Of a stretch of DNA of 64,000 nt, positions 46,053-55,333 are shown in pieces. The notes under the pieces were generated by a model. That model saw only the letters and a program-made list of their open reading frames with translations, did no database searches and was not told the origin of the DNA. Where the stretch lies: contig NZ_RCIH01000003.1 of assembly GCF_003675855.1 (NCBI RefSeq), positions 62,001-126,000 of the forward strand, read 5' to 3'. This DNA is from Halostella salina. GTDB taxonomy: Archaea; Halobacteriota; Halobacteria; Halobacteriales; Natronoarchaeaceae. Position 1 is the first letter of the stretch, and each line of letters starts with the position of its first letter. Position numbers and translations under genes: made by a program.

Positions 46053-46634
46053 TCAGCCCTCCGCCCCGGTCGAGTCGCCAGCGTCGGTCGCCTCGCGTTT
46101 CGTCCACTCGGACTCGATCTTCCCGTTCGCGCGGACGAGCGTGTCGCCGTCCACTTCGAGGCGCGTCTTGCGGAGTTCGATCGCCTGCACCACGCCGGTC
46201 CTGTCGCCGGTGGTGACGGTGTCGCCGGGCATGAAGTCCGGGTCGCGCAGGAGGTAGATCCCGGCGACTGCGTCGGCGATCATCCCCGAGAGGGCGTAGG
46301 AGACGCCCAGCGCGACGAACCCGCTCGCCGTCCCGAGCGCGGCGGCGATCCGGCCCAGCCCGACCACCGAGAGAAAGGCGAGGGCGACGGCGAACCACAG
46401 CAGGATGGCGGTGATCCGGGCCAGGAACTGCCGGTAGACGGGGTCCTCCCCGGCGAACGCACGGTTGAGGAACCGAGAGACGACGAGCATGACCAGTTTC
46501 ACGCCGGCCGCGGCGATGAGGACGAACAGGAGTCCGGCGAGGATCCGCGGGAGTGCCCCGACGACCGTGGCACCGAACTCCCTGAACGTCCCCTCGACGA
46601 CCTCGACGATCCCATCAGTGATCTGAAGTAACAT
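46053..46634 (-). CDS. Short MscS-like mechanosensitive channel protein
   Basis: A 193-residue protein with three hydrophobic segments, then a glycine/alanine-rich pore helix (VVGLGRIAAALGTASGFVALGVSYALSGM region split over about residues 75-105) and a beta domain beginning FMPGDTVTTGDRTGVVQAIELRKT. It lacks the long C-terminal MscS cytoplasmic cage. It may form a small osmotic valve or pair with the larger MscS at 49139. TTAAAC (46660-46665) is 26-31 bases upstream (reads GTTTAA on the minus strand). Confidence 0.8.
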   Translation of the reverse strand: MLLQITDGIVEVVEGTFREFGATVVGALPRILAGLLFVLIAAAGVKLVMLVVSRFLNRAFAGEDPVYRQFLARITAILLWFAVALAFLSVVGLGRIAAALGTASGFVALGVSYALSGMIADAVAGIYLLRDPDFMPGDTVTTGDRTGVVQAIELRKTRLEVDGDTLVRANGKIESEWTKREATDAGDSTGAEG

Positions 46635-46715
46635 GGCACGGACCTCGGACGCCGGCGTGTTAAACGTGGTTCCGGGGGGCGAGGATTTTTGACGTCATCA
46701 CACGCAGTTGCCGCC

Positions 46716-47912
46716 ATGCCACGCGACAGCGACGACGCGCCCGAGGTCGGCGAACTGACGCCGCCGGACCGGACGCTGATGGGACCGGGACCGAGCGACG
46801 TGCACCCGCGGGTCCTCCGTGCGATGAGCACGCCGCTGGTCGGCCACCTCGACCCCTCCTTCATCGACGTGATGAACGAGGTCCAGGAGCTGCTCAGGTA
46901 CACGTTCCGCACTGACAACAAGTGGACGATCCCGGTGTCCGGAACCGGCTCGGCGTCGATGGAGGCGGCCATCGGCAACCTCGTCGAGCCCGGCGACACG
47001 ATGCTCGTCCCGACGAACGGCTACTTCGGCGGCCGGATGGAGAGCATGGCCGAGCGCGCGGGCGGCGAGGTCGTCCACGTCGACGCGCCGTGGGGTGAGC
47101 CGCTCGACCCCGTCGACGTCGAGGACGCGTTCGCGGAGCACCAGCCCGACGTGTTCGGCTTCGTCCACGCGGAGACGAGCACGGGCGTCCGCCAGCCCGA
47201 CGTGCCGGAGCTGACGCGGATCGCCCACGAGCACGACGCGTACGTGATAGCCGACTGCGTCACGTCGCTGGGCGGCGTCGAACTGCGCGTCGACGAGTGG
47301 AACGTCGACGTGGCCTACTCCGGCCCGCAGAAATGTCTCTCCTGCCCGCCGGGCGCGAGCCCGCTCACGCTGAACGACCGCGCGATGGACAAGGTGCTCT
47401 CCCGCGAGGAACCGGCCCGGTCGTGGTATCTCGACCTCTCCTTGCTGGAGGGGTACTGGGGCGACGAGCGCGCGTACCACCACACCGCGCCGATCACCAA
47501 CGTGTACGCGCTCCGCGAGGCGCTCCGGCTGGTCGCCGAGGAAGGGATCGAGGCGCGCTGGGAGCGCCACCGCGAGACGGCGGGCGCGCTGAAGGCCGGC
47601 GTCGAGGCGATGGGGCTGGAGATGAACGCGCCCGACGAGTACTGGCTCCCGAGCCTCAACGCGGTCCGGGTGCCCGACGGCGTCGACGACGGCGACGTGA
47701 TCGACGCGCTGCTGGACGGCTACGACCTGGAGATCGCCGGCGGGCTTGGCGACCTCTCCGGGGAGATATTCCGGATCGGCTGCATGGGCCACTCCGCGCG
47801 CCCCGGCAACGTCGCCCTGCTCATGAGCGCGCTGGGCGACGTGCTGGAGCGACAGGGCGCTGACGTCGACGTGGACGCCGGGCTGTCGGCGACGAGTGAA
47901 CGGCTGGGCTGA
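46716..47912 (+). CDS. Serine-pyruvate / alanine-glyoxylate-type aminotransferase
   Basis: A 398-residue class V PLP aminotransferase. LMGPGPSDVHPRVL (about residue 22) is the substrate-loop signature. SGTGSASMEAA (about 75), ADCVTSLGGVEL (about 180) and SGPQKCLSCPPG (about 205) give the PLP-binding Lys. SARPGNVALLMSALGDVL closes the protein. Homologues convert glyoxylate, serine or 2-aminoethylphosphonate; the exact donor cannot be told here. I chose the ATG at 46716 over the TTG at 46689 because of the TATA-like ATTTTTG 25-31 bases before it. Confidence 0.88.
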   Translation: MPRDSDDAPEVGELTPPDRTLMGPGPSDVHPRVLRAMSTPLVGHLDPSFIDVMNEVQELLRYTFRTDNKWTIPVSGTGSASMEAAIGNLVEPGDTMLVPTNGYFGGRMESMAERAGGEVVHVDAPWGEPLDPVDVEDAFAEHQPDVFGFVHAETSTGVRQPDVPELTRIAHEHDAYVIADCVTSLGGVELRVDEWNVDVAYSGPQKCLSCPPGASPLTLNDRAMDKVLSREEPARSWYLDLSLLEGYWGDERAYHHTAPITNVYALREALRLVAEEGIEARWERHRETAGALKAGVEAMGLEMNAPDEYWLPSLNAVRVPDGVDDGDVIDALLDGYDLEIAGGLGDLSGEIFRIGCMGHSARPGNVALLMSALGDVLERQGADVDVDAGLSATSERLG

Positions 47913-47946
47913 CGCTTGCGGGGTCAGACCGCGGCGACGGTCGCTT

Positions 47947-48264
47947 TCAGACCGCCGTGTCGCGGCACGGGGGTGCGCGGACGACCTCGTAATCGTCGTC
48001 GGCGACCGAGATGATCGCCCACTCGTACTCGGGGTCAGCGCGCTGGAGTCGGTTTCGAAGGGTCGGGGCCTGTTCCTCGGAGGTTACGAAACAGCGATAG
48101 CGCCCTGACTCGGGCGTTTCGGACGGCTCCTCGGTCACTGTCACGCGGACCGATTTCCAGTCGCGCTCGGCGCGGAACTCCTCGCCGTCGTCCGTGACGG
48201 TGTAGCCGAGGTCGGTGAAGATCGTCCTGGCCTGTTCGTCCAGCTGCGTGGTAACAGGTCCCAT
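47947..48264 (-). CDS. Small haloarchaeal protein of unknown function
   Basis: A 105-residue acidic cytoplasmic protein without membrane segments. A sequence such as WKSVRVTVTEEP...GRYRCFVTSEEQA suggests an alpha/beta fold; I recognise it only as conserved in haloarchaea. The promoter is good: TTATAA at about 26-31 bases before the ATG at 48264, with a small inverted repeat CCGTG-TAC-CACGG just downstream. Confidence 0.7.
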   Translation of the reverse strand: MGPVTTQLDEQARTIFTDLGYTVTDDGEEFRAERDWKSVRVTVTEEPSETPESGRYRCFVTSEEQAPTLRNRLQRADPEYEWAIISVADDDYEVVRAPPCRDTAV

Positions 48265-48378
48265 TCGATACCGTGTACCACGGGATGGGTTATAAGCTTT
48301 CTCACGGAACGGCTCGTTGATACGTCGTTCCGGTGGCTACGGGCGTCGGCGGCACCATCGCGCTCATACGGCTTGCGC

Positions 48379-48618
48379 TCACTCGTGGGCGGCGTCCCAC
48401 TCGGTCGGCTTCCGGAAGTTGCCACAGACGTTGCATTCGATCCGGCCCATCGAGTCCATCGCGTTGTCGAACGTCTCGCAGTTCGAGCAGAACCAGCCGT
48501 ACCTGCGCTCCCGGTCGGGCGTCCGATACGTGACGAAGAAGGGACCGTCGGTACCGCGGTCGCCGTCGCCGCGGTCGACGTACACCGTCTCGCCCTCGTC
48601 CGTCGTTCGCTCCTCCAT
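48379..48618 (-). CDS. Small zinc-ribbon protein (DUF5816-like)
   Basis: A 79-residue protein. FCSNCETFDNAM and IECNVCGNFRKPTEWDAAHE give two CxxC knuckles spaced about 20 residues apart, a zinc ribbon conserved in haloarchaea (I believe DUF5816). The N-terminal part is acidic with GPFFVTYRT. I start it at the ATG at 48618, as the longer open frame is basic shadow; GTTTAAG (minus strand) lies about 25-31 bases upstream. The function is unknown. Confidence 0.75.
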   Translation of the reverse strand: MEERTTDEGETVYVDRGDGDRGTDGPFFVTYRTPDRERRYGWFCSNCETFDNAMDSMGRIECNVCGNFRKPTEWDAAHE

Positions 48619-48733
48619 GGGCCCGATAATGCGTCCCGGGCGCTTAAACGCCGCCGATCGGGTCGCGGGGCGGGCAGGTCGGGTAGCCGACGATTGAGAA
48701 AGTTTACCGGCGGTGACGCGCTGGGACCCTGTA

Positions 48734-49138
48734 ATGACCCGCATCGTCGTCCCCGTCCGCTACCCCCTCTCGAAACACTCCAAACGGACCCTCTCGGAGG
48801 CGCTCGCCCTCGCCGCGGAGCGCGACGGCGAACTCACGGTGCTTCACGTGAACCTCTACCAGAACGGGAAGACGGTGAACCGATCGGCGCTGAAACAGGC
48901 CGTCGAGCGGGAGTTCGGCGACCTCTCGAACGTTCGCTACGCCGTCCGGACGGGATTCCTGATCGAGGAGTCCATCCTGGAGGAGGTCGCCGCCGAGGAC
49001 GCGGACGTGGTCGTGATCGGGCACAAGCAGGTCGGACGGTGGCGGCGGATGCTCCGGCGGATACTCGACGAACCGGACATCGAGCGGTATCTCCGCAAAC
49101 ACCTCTCCTGTCAGGTCGTCACGGTCGGCCTGGAGTAG
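48734..49138 (+). CDS. UspA-like protein, single domain
   Basis: A 134-residue protein with a UspA fold: TRIVVPVRYPLSKHSKRTLSEAL at the start, LTVLHVNLY, VVVIGHKQVG and a final CQVVTVGLE strand. The G-x2-G-x9-G-S ATP motif is missing; RRWRRMLRRILDEPDIERYLRKH-like basic helices replace it. It therefore probably does not bind ATP in the usual way. I start it at the ATG at 48734, seven residues into the open frame. Confidence 0.85.
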   Translation: MTRIVVPVRYPLSKHSKRTLSEALALAAERDGELTVLHVNLYQNGKTVNRSALKQAVEREFGDLSNVRYAVRTGFLIEESILEEVAAEDADVVVIGHKQVGRWRRMLRRILDEPDIERYLRKHLSCQVVTVGLE

Positions 49139-50113
49139 TTACGCCCCGCGCTCGTCCGGCCCGGTGGCTCCGCCGTCGACGTGGACGCTCGCGGTCCCGC
49201 TGGTGTCGTCGAACACGAGATGCTGGTGCGGGTAGGCGATCGTCACGTCGTCGGTCTCGGAAAACGCCGTCCGGATCCGCTCGTTCACCGCCGACCGCAC
49301 CGTCAGCAGTTTGTACGGCTGTTTCGCCCAGTAGCGGAGCGTGAGCAGGACGCCGTCGTCGGCGTACTCGTCGACGTAGCACGTCGGGGCCGCCGGGTAC
49401 CGCGCCGCGCCGATGCGGATCGTCGGGCCGCCGCCCACGACGGCGTCGACGTCCCTCGCGGCCCGCTCCATCAGGTGGCGGGCGGTCTCCACGTCGCTCT
49501 CGTAGGTCACCTGCACCGACAGCGACAGGCGCGTCCGCTCGTCCTCGGCGGAGTGGTTCACGATGTCGCGCTCGCGGATGCTGGAGTTGGGGATGACGAG
49601 GAACGTGTTGTCGAGCGTCATCATCTTCGTGTACCGCAGCGTGATGTCCTCGACGTAGCCGCGCTGGCCGCGGTCGGCCAGTTCGATCATGTCGCCGATC
49701 TCGTAGGGCTGGTCCGCGAGGACGAACAGCCCGCTGATGATGCTACTCGCGATCGGCGCGAGGGTGATACCGACCACCGCGGAGAGGACGGTAACGGAGA
49801 TGAGCACGTCGCCCGGCTGGAGACCGACCTGGATGCCCGCCAAGGCGGCCGCCCCGAGCAACACCACGGCCCGGACGCCCCGGAGGACGGTCCGCGTGAC
49901 GCTCGGGCGTCGGAACCGCCGGGCGACGCTCCGGCCGGCCAGTCGGACGGCCAGCTGCGAGACGTACCAGCCGACCACGAGGATGGCGAGCGCGATGACG
50001 GGGTCGGGCACGACGAGCTCCACGCTCGACGACAGCTCCTGCAGCGCCGACCACCACTCCCGGACCTGCGCCTGTCCGACGGTGGGTTCCCCCTCAACCC
50101 GACCCTGCGACAT
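49139..50113 (-). CDS. MscS-family mechanosensitive ion channel
   Basis: A 324-residue channel that releases solutes on hypo-osmotic shock. It has three membrane spans (about residues 40-60, 80-105 and 110-135). The pore helix and beta domain begin VVGITLAPIASSIISGLFVLA and YEIGDMIELADRGQRGYVEDITLRYT. The motif VIPNSSIRERDIVNHS is typical of MscS. The C-terminal mixed domain extends to about residue 305. The stop of the neighbouring plus-strand UspA gene is directly adjacent (49138/49139), so they converge without spacing. Confidence 0.92.
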   Translation of the reverse strand: MSQGRVEGEPTVGQAQVREWWSALQELSSSVELVVPDPVIALAILVVGWYVSQLAVRLAGRSVARRFRRPSVTRTVLRGVRAVVLLGAAALAGIQVGLQPGDVLISVTVLSAVVGITLAPIASSIISGLFVLADQPYEIGDMIELADRGQRGYVEDITLRYTKMMTLDNTFLVIPNSSIRERDIVNHSAEDERTRLSLSVQVTYESDVETARHLMERAARDVDAVVGGGPTIRIGAARYPAAPTCYVDEYADDGVLLTLRYWAKQPYKLLTVRSAVNERIRTAFSETDDVTIAYPHQHLVFDDTSGTASVHVDGGATGPDERGA

Positions 50114-50278
50114 ACCGGAGACGAACCCGGCCCGCGAGAAAAGGGTTGGGGCGGCGGCGATCCGCCGCCGCTGATGCGACCGTCGTGCCTGTCTCTCGGC
50201 CGTCGCCGGTCCCGGGCCGGGACAGTCGGGGCCGAGTACAACAGTCCGTATGAAGTGGTGCCATCACGTACGGGATGT

Positions 50279-51022
50279 ATGCACACGGGAGCGAGTCACG
50301 ATTCGGCGTTTCGGGTCAGCGAGGACGCCTCGCCGGAACGAACCGTGATCGCGGGGTTCTCGTCGTTCGGCCTCGCGGGGCTGACCGCCGTCGACTACCT
50401 CGCCGACCACCTCGGCCTCGAACCACAGGGCCACGTCAGCGCGGAGGGCGTTCCGACCATCACGCCGTTCGAGGCGGGCCGCCCGCGGCATCCGACGCGG
50501 TTCCTCTCGGGCGAGGGCGTCGACGCGACGCTGCTGCTCTCCGAGCAGTCGATCCCCCTCCCCCTCGCCGACCGGTTCGGTCGGTCGCTGCTCGACTGGA
50601 TGGACGAGGAAGGGGTGCTTGAGGTAGCGGTCCTCGCGGGGATCCCCGTCGCCCACGGTCCCGACGAGCACCGGACGTTCTACGTCGCCACCGACGACTA
50701 CCGGGAGCGCCGCCTCGCGGACGCGGACGTACCGCCGATGGCGAACGGCTTCCTCGACGGGGTCAACGCGGCGCTGCTGGAGCAGGGCATGGAGAGCAGC
50801 CTCCGGGTCGGCGTCCTCGTCACGCCCGTCCACGCGCAGGTGCCCGACGCCGAGGCGGCGCTCCGCCTGCTCGACACCCTCGCCGGCCTGTACGACCTCG
50901 ACATCGACACCGGACCGCTCCGCGAGTTCGCCGACGGCGTCCAGCAGTACTACGCCGAACTCTCCGAGCGCCTCGACCGGGTCGCCGACGAGGACCGGCC
51001 CGAGGACCGGATGTACATGTAG
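50279..51022 (+). CDS. PAC2-family protein (proteasome-assembly-chaperone-like)
   Basis: A 247-residue protein. TVIAGFSSFGLAGLTAVDYLADHL and VAVLAGIPVAHGPDEHRTFYVATD are the PAC2 signatures, followed by PPMANGFLDGVNAALLEQG and VLVTPVHAQVPDAEAALRLLD. Archaeal PAC2 proteins resemble proteasome assembly chaperones, but their role is unproven. I use the ATG at 50279; the ATG at 50275 is in another frame. A hairpin (GTGCGC at 51035-51040, GCGCAC at 51043-51048) follows the stop. Confidence 0.85.
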   Translation: MHTGASHDSAFRVSEDASPERTVIAGFSSFGLAGLTAVDYLADHLGLEPQGHVSAEGVPTITPFEAGRPRHPTRFLSGEGVDATLLLSEQSIPLPLADRFGRSLLDWMDEEGVLEVAVLAGIPVAHGPDEHRTFYVATDDYRERRLADADVPPMANGFLDGVNAALLEQGMESSLRVGVLVTPVHAQVPDAEAALRLLDTLAGLYDLDIDTGPLREFADGVQQYYAELSERLDRVADEDRPEDRMYM

Positions 51023-51070
51023 CCCACCGGGAGTGTGCGCCTGCGCACGCACGGGCGGCCGGATGAAACT

Positions 51071-51116
51071 CGTTTTCGAAACGCGGTGCAACTCGCGTTT
51101 CGGTAAATCCTTTATC
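51071..51116 (+). promoter_or_regulatory. Promoter of the first trmB-like gene with three overlapping inverted-repeat arms
   Basis: A perfect 9-bp inverted repeat, CGAAACGCG (51077-51085) and CGCGTTTCG (51094-51102), spaced 8 bases, lies just upstream of the TATA-like TTTATC (51111-51116). A further arm CGTTT (51071-51075) also pairs with AAACG (51079-51083). The position before the TATA box suits a DNA-bound activator or an autoregulator. The ATG at 51139 is 23-28 bases after the TATA box. Confidence 0.55.
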
Positions 51117-51138
51117 CAAGAACGATCGTGTGGGTTAC

Positions 51139-52200
51139 ATGGCCACGGACGACCTCCGCTCGACGATGGAGCAGGTCGGGGAGCGGTTCAACCTCGGCGA
51201 GTACGAGATCGACGCGTACCTCTCGGTGCTGGAACACGGGCAACTGACGGCCAGCGAGATCGCGGACAAGACGGAGATCCCTCAGCCGCGGGTGTACGAC
51301 ACCGTGCGGAGCCTGAGCGACAGGGGGCTGGTCGAACTGCGCGAGTCCCGCCCGATGAAGATCATCGCGGTCGACCCCGAGGACGCGTACGCGGACGTGC
51401 AGTCGTCGCTCTCGGGGATGGTGTCGGAACTGGAGTCGCGGTATCAGGCACCCGCCCGCGAGACGGAGGCGGTGTCGCTCGTCAAGTCGCGGTCGACGAT
51501 CCTCCGGTATCTCTCCGAGGTGATCGACGAGGCGGAGTACGAACTCGCGCTCTCCCTGACGCCGGAGCTCTTGGAGCGGTTCGAGGAGGACCTCGCGGCG
51601 GCGCGGGCCGACGGCGTGAGCGTCGAACTGCTCCTGACGCCCGCCATCGACGCGCCGGATCCCGAGGAGTTCGATTACCTGCGCGTCGCCACGACGGCCC
51701 GCGCCCGGCGCGGGATCACGACGCCGGTGATCGCCGTCGCGGATGGTGAGTACTCGATCTACGCCACGCAGGACGCGCTCCGCGACGACCAGGACCGCTA
51801 CGGCGTCATCTTCAATCGCTCGGCGCTCGGCTTCCTCGTCTCGGGCTTCTTCGGCACCGTGCTCTGGACGACGGCGGCGAAGACGCTGGCCGCCGACGGC
51901 TCCGACCGGCCGTTTCCGCGTCGTTACGCCTCGATCCGCCGGTGCGTGAAACACCTCATCGAGGCGGGCGGCGAGTTCTACGCGACGATACAGGGCCGGG
52001 ACGTGGAGACCGGCGAGTCCCGCATGGTTCAGGGGAAGGTCGCCGACATCGCCTTCGAGGCCAGCGAGGAGGTCGCCGCGCTCACCGTCGAGACCGAGGA
52101 CGGGCGGGTCGACATCGGCGGACAGGTCGCCGCGTTCGAGGACATCGAGGCCTACGAGATCCGGATCGGCCGGGACGAGCCGCCGTCGTTCGAACCCTAG
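51139..52200 (+). CDS. TrmB-family transcriptional regulator (first copy)
   Basis: A 353-residue regulator. Residues about 10-75 form a winged helix-turn-helix ([38 protein letters not shown]). A coiled linker and then a TrmB-type sugar-binding and dimerisation domain follow (about 100-350). Archaeal TrmB proteins repress or activate sugar transport and central carbon genes depending on bound sugar. I start at the ATG at 51139 rather than the in-frame GTG nine bases upstream. It shares 4 bases with the convergent 279-residue membrane gene. It lies 4 kb from the sugar transporter, and its own promoter has a complex inverted repeat. Confidence 0.9.
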   Translation: MATDDLRSTMEQVGERFNLGEYEIDAYLSVLEHGQLTASEIADKTEIPQPRVYDTVRSLSDRGLVELRESRPMKIIAVDPEDAYADVQSSLSGMVSELESRYQAPARETEAVSLVKSRSTILRYLSEVIDEAEYELALSLTPELLERFEEDLAAARADGVSVELLLTPAIDAPDPEEFDYLRVATTARARRGITTPVIAVADGEYSIYATQDALRDDQDRYGVIFNRSALGFLVSGFFGTVLWTTAAKTLAADGSDRPFPRRYASIRRCVKHLIEAGGEFYATIQGRDVETGESRMVQGKVADIAFEASEEVAALTVETEDGRVDIGGQVAAFEDIEAYEIRIGRDEPPSFEP

Positions 52201-53036
52201 AAGGTGTACAGCCGCTCCTCGCAGTCCGCGCAGGCCAGCACGTCCGCGGGGCCGCCCGTGGGGTCCCGCGGCCCGCCGCAACACCGCGTCTCCGTCGTCT
52301 CCTCGACCGGGCCGTCGCAGGCCGGACACCGCTCCAGGAAGGTCCGGAGCGGCTCCGCGGCCGCCGACCGGACGGCGGGGTCGTCGACCCGGTCCGCAAG
52401 CGCCCGCGCCGCGCCGACCGACGCGAGCGCGACAGGAACGGTCAACTGTCGCTCGTCGACCGCCGACCCGGTTCCGGGATCGATGATGACGTACCGCCGG
52501 GAGCCGACCCGCTCGACGCGCGCCTCCTCGGCCGCGGGCGCGGCGTCCGCCGCGGCGGCGGCCAGCGCGTCCTCGTTCATCCCCCGAAGCGTCTCGACCT
52601 CGGCGCGCCACGCCTCGCGGAACGACTCGTCCAGATACAGCGTCTCGCCGTCCGGGACGACGACGCCGGCGTCGACGAGCGCGGCGAGCACATCCTCGCC
52701 AGCCGCCCCGGAGCCGTCGTCGTCCTCTTCCCCGGCGAGCGCGTCGCTCGTTCCGTCGGCCCCCGGCGCTTCGCCGGCGTCGCCCCCGTGGAAGGGGTCG
52801 ACCGGGAGCGCAGCGACGAGTTTCGGGGCGAACTGCGGGGTGTATGGGACCAGATACCCGCGGACGGCTATCGCCGCGGCACCGACGACGGCGACGGCCG
52901 CGGCGGCCGGCGGACTGACGACAGCCACCCCGACGCTAGCAACCGCAAGCAACAGGCCGTTGACCGCCGTACAGGGCCAGCAGCGCCGGTCGCCCGTATG
53001 TTCCGGCCGTCTGACAGCGTCCAGCAGGGTCGACAT
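52197..53036 (-). CDS. Membrane protein with C-terminal zinc-finger cysteines, unknown function
   Basis: A 279-residue protein. Residues about 20-60 hold two hydrophobic helices; the middle is alanine- and acid-rich; the C-terminus has [18 protein letters not shown] and [10 protein letters not shown], that is several CxxC or CC pairs that may bind zinc. I know of no named family. The ATG at 53036 starts before the first helix; the longer open frame is basic shadow across the promoter of the aldo/keto reductase. Confidence 0.65.
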   Translation of the reverse strand: MSTLLDAVRRPEHTGDRRCWPCTAVNGLLLAVASVGVAVVSPPAAAAVAVVGAAAIAVRGYLVPYTPQFAPKLVAALPVDPFHGGDAGEAPGADGTSDALAGEEDDDGSGAAGEDVLAALVDAGVVVPDGETLYLDESFREAWRAEVETLRGMNEDALAAAAADAAPAAEEARVERVGSRRYVIIDPGTGSAVDERQLTVPVALASVGAARALADRVDDPAVRSAAAEPLRTFLERCPACDGPVEETTETRCCGGPRDPTGGPADVLACADCEERLYTF

Positions 53037-53082
53037 AGTCGGGCAGTCCGGCGGGGAGGGCTTCAGCGTTCCGGCGTCAGAA

Positions 53083-53102
53083 TTTTTAACCACGGGTGTG
53101 GT
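53083..53102 (+). promoter_or_regulatory. Promoter and candidate operator of the aldo/keto reductase gene
   Basis: TTTTTAA (53083-53089) lies 24-30 bases before the ATG at 53113. Overlapping its end is an inverted repeat ACCAC-GGGT-GTGGT (53089-53102), which would cover the promoter between TATA box and start site. Confidence 0.5.
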
Positions 53103-53112
53103 AGTAATTAGT

Positions 53113-54102
53113 ATGACCAGTTCTCCCATGGAGTACACGCGGCTCGGCGACACGGGACTGGAAGTCTCCCGGCTCTGTCTCGGCTGCATGAACTTCGGCA
53201 GCGACGAACCGTGGATGATCGGGGACGAGGCCGAGAGCCGCGAGGTCATCGACCGCGCGCTGGACCTCGGGATCAACTTCCTCGACACGGCGAACGTCTA
53301 CTCGCAGGGGGAGAGCGAGGAGATAGTCGGCGACGCCATCGAGGGCCGACGCGACGAACTCGTGGTCGCGACGAAGGTGTACGGCCGGATGCGCGAGGGA
53401 CCGAACGGGCAGGGACTGTCGCGCAAGCACGTTCTGGAGCAGGCCGAGAAGAGTTTGGAGCGGCTCGGTACCGACTACATCGACCTCTATCAGATCCACC
53501 GCTGGGACGACGACACGCCGATCGAGGAGACGCTGTCGGCCCTGGACCACCTGGTCGAGGAGGGGACGGTGCGGTACGTCGGCGCGAGCACGATGCCCAA
53601 CTGGCAGTTCCAGAAGGCGCTGTACACCGCCGACGTGGAGAACTACGAGCGGTTCGTCTGCATGCAGCCGGAGTACAACGCCGTCGACCGCCACGAGGAG
53701 GCGAACCTCCTGCCGGTCTGCGAGATGGAGGGCGTCGGCGTCATCCCGTGGTCGCCGCTGGCGGGCGGCTTCCTCACCGGCAAGTACGAGCGCGGCGAGG
53801 ACCCCGACGACGGCCTGCGGGCGGACGCCGACGAGTACACCCGGCAGCGGTTCACCGAGGAGAACTGGGCGGTGTTGGACGAGATCCGGGAGATCGCCGC
53901 GGACAAGGGGGCGACGCCCGCACAGGTGAGCCTCGCGTGGCTGCTGCACAAGGACGTGGTCGACGCCCCGATCATCGGACCGCGGTCGACCGGCCATCTG
54001 GCGGAGAACGTCGGGGCGGTCGACGTGTCCCTGACGGACGCGGAGATCGAACGGATCGAAGCGCCGAAACGGCCATCGTGGCCGGCAGCAGGGAAAGATT
54101 GA
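53113..54102 (+). CDS. Aldo/keto reductase
   Basis: A 329-residue NADPH-dependent reductase of the YhdN/Tas-like group. Catalytic residues are Asp in FLDTANVYSQG (about residue 59), Tyr in the same loop, Lys in VVATKVYG (about 90) and His in LYQIHRWD (about 133). NADP-binding segments are GVIPWSPLAGGFLTGKY and IIGPRSTGHLAENV. It probably reduces or oxidises a sugar or other carbonyl. It lies 43 bases before the second trmB gene and close to the sugar transporter, so I regard it as part of that locus. Confidence 0.92.
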   Translation: MTSSPMEYTRLGDTGLEVSRLCLGCMNFGSDEPWMIGDEAESREVIDRALDLGINFLDTANVYSQGESEEIVGDAIEGRRDELVVATKVYGRMREGPNGQGLSRKHVLEQAEKSLERLGTDYIDLYQIHRWDDDTPIEETLSALDHLVEEGTVRYVGASTMPNWQFQKALYTADVENYERFVCMQPEYNAVDRHEEANLLPVCEMEGVGVIPWSPLAGGFLTGKYERGEDPDDGLRADADEYTRQRFTEENWAVLDEIREIAADKGATPAQVSLAWLLHKDVVDAPIIGPRSTGHLAENVGAVDVSLTDAEIERIEAPKRPSWPAAGKD

Positions 54103-54145
54103 TGCGGCTGTCCGAACCGATGGCTGACAGCTATATCACAGATCT

Positions 54146-55237
54146 ATGAACACGGACGACCTGACCGACGTACTCGAAGACGCCGGACTCTCGCCGTACC
54201 AGGCAGACGCCTACGTCGCGGTGCTGGAACTCGGTGCATCACCCGCCACCGACATCGCCGAGGCCAGTTCAGTCCCCGACCCGCGCATCTACGACGTGCT
54301 CCGCGACCTGGAGACGGAGGGGTACATCGAGACGTATCAGCAGGGGAGCCTCCATGCTCGGGCACACAGCCCGTCCGAGGTGCTTGAGGACCTCCAGACC
54401 CGGGCGGACCGCTTCTCGACGGCGGCCGAGGAGATAGAGAACCGCTGGGAGAGCCCGCCGATGGAGGACCATCGCGTCAGCATCGTCAAGCGGTTCGAGA
54501 CGGTGCTCGACCGGGCCGAGGAACTCATCAGGGACGCCGACAACCAGGTCCAGCTGTCCGCGGATCCGGAACAGTACGAGCGGCTCGCGCCCGCGCTGGC
54601 CGAGGCTCGCGACGACGACGTCAACATCAAGCTCTCGCTGTATACGCACGACGATGAAGTCCGGGCTGACTCCCTCCCCGGCGAGTCGGCGCTCGCGGAC
54701 ACCTGCACGGAGGCGCGACACCGGACGCTCCCGTCGCCGTTCATCGCGCTGGTCGACCGGACCTGGACCTGTTTCACCCCACACACCGACTCGGTCAACG
54801 AGTACGGCATCCTCGTCGACGACCGGACCCACACGTACGTGTTCAACTGGTACTTCAAGACGTGCCTGTGGGGGGTGTGGGAACCCGTCTACTCCGAAGT
54901 GCGGACCGAGCCGCCGATAACGTACGTCGACATCCGGCAGTGCATCCAGGAGATCGAACCGCTGCTGGAGGCCGGCGAAACGATCCCGGTCCGGATCGAG
55001 GGGTTCGAGACCGCGACCGACGAACGCGTCGAGCTGACCGGCCGGATCGTGGACACGACCTACTCCGGCGGCTCCGACGACGGCGGCGCGGAGCCGCCGC
55101 TGTCGCATCTCGCCGGGCGCGTCCAACTCACGATCGACACTGACCAGGGCGAGTACGTCGTCGGCGGCTGGGGGGCCATGCTGGAGGAGATCGAAGCCGT
55201 CCGGATCACGCTCCTCGAACCGCCGTCTGACCGCTGA
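54146..55237 (+). CDS. TrmB-family transcriptional regulator (second copy, next to the sugar transporter)
   Basis: A 363-residue TrmB-type regulator. The N-terminal HTH has LSPYQADAYVAVLELGASPATDIAEASSVPDPRIYDVLRDLE (in parts at about residues 15-56). The C-terminal sugar-binding domain includes a HAR region and ends with VGGWGAMLEEIEAVRI. It is about as long as its sister gene at 51139 but diverged throughout. Only 126 bases of AT-rich promoter DNA separate it from the ABC transporter operon, so it is the most likely local regulator of that operon. I saw no copy of the Halobacterium TrmB site (TACT-n7/8-GAGTA) there. Confidence 0.9.
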   Translation: MNTDDLTDVLEDAGLSPYQADAYVAVLELGASPATDIAEASSVPDPRIYDVLRDLETEGYIETYQQGSLHARAHSPSEVLEDLQTRADRFSTAAEEIENRWESPPMEDHRVSIVKRFETVLDRAEELIRDADNQVQLSADPEQYERLAPALAEARDDDVNIKLSLYTHDDEVRADSLPGESALADTCTEARHRTLPSPFIALVDRTWTCFTPHTDSVNEYGILVDDRTHTYVFNWYFKTCLWGVWEPVYSEVRTEPPITYVDIRQCIQEIEPLLEAGETIPVRIEGFETATDERVELTGRIVDTTYSGGSDDGGAEPPLSHLAGRVQLTIDTDQGEYVVGGWGAMLEEIEAVRITLLEPPSDR

Positions 55238-55323
55238 CTCTGACTGCCTGATTCGAATATCGGTGGTACACAGCTGTTACCGGGTGGATAGTAGAGTTAA
55301 CAACACCTGTAGTATATAGTCCA

Positions 55324-55333
55324 TTAAATATAA
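55324..55333 (+). promoter_or_regulatory. Promoter of the sugar ABC transporter operon
   Basis: TTAAATATAA lies 31-40 bases before the ATG at 55364, in the most AT-rich stretch of the window. Upstream are short palindromes ATTCGAAT, ACAGCTGT and GTTAAC, possible regulator sites for the adjacent TrmB protein. Confidence 0.6.
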
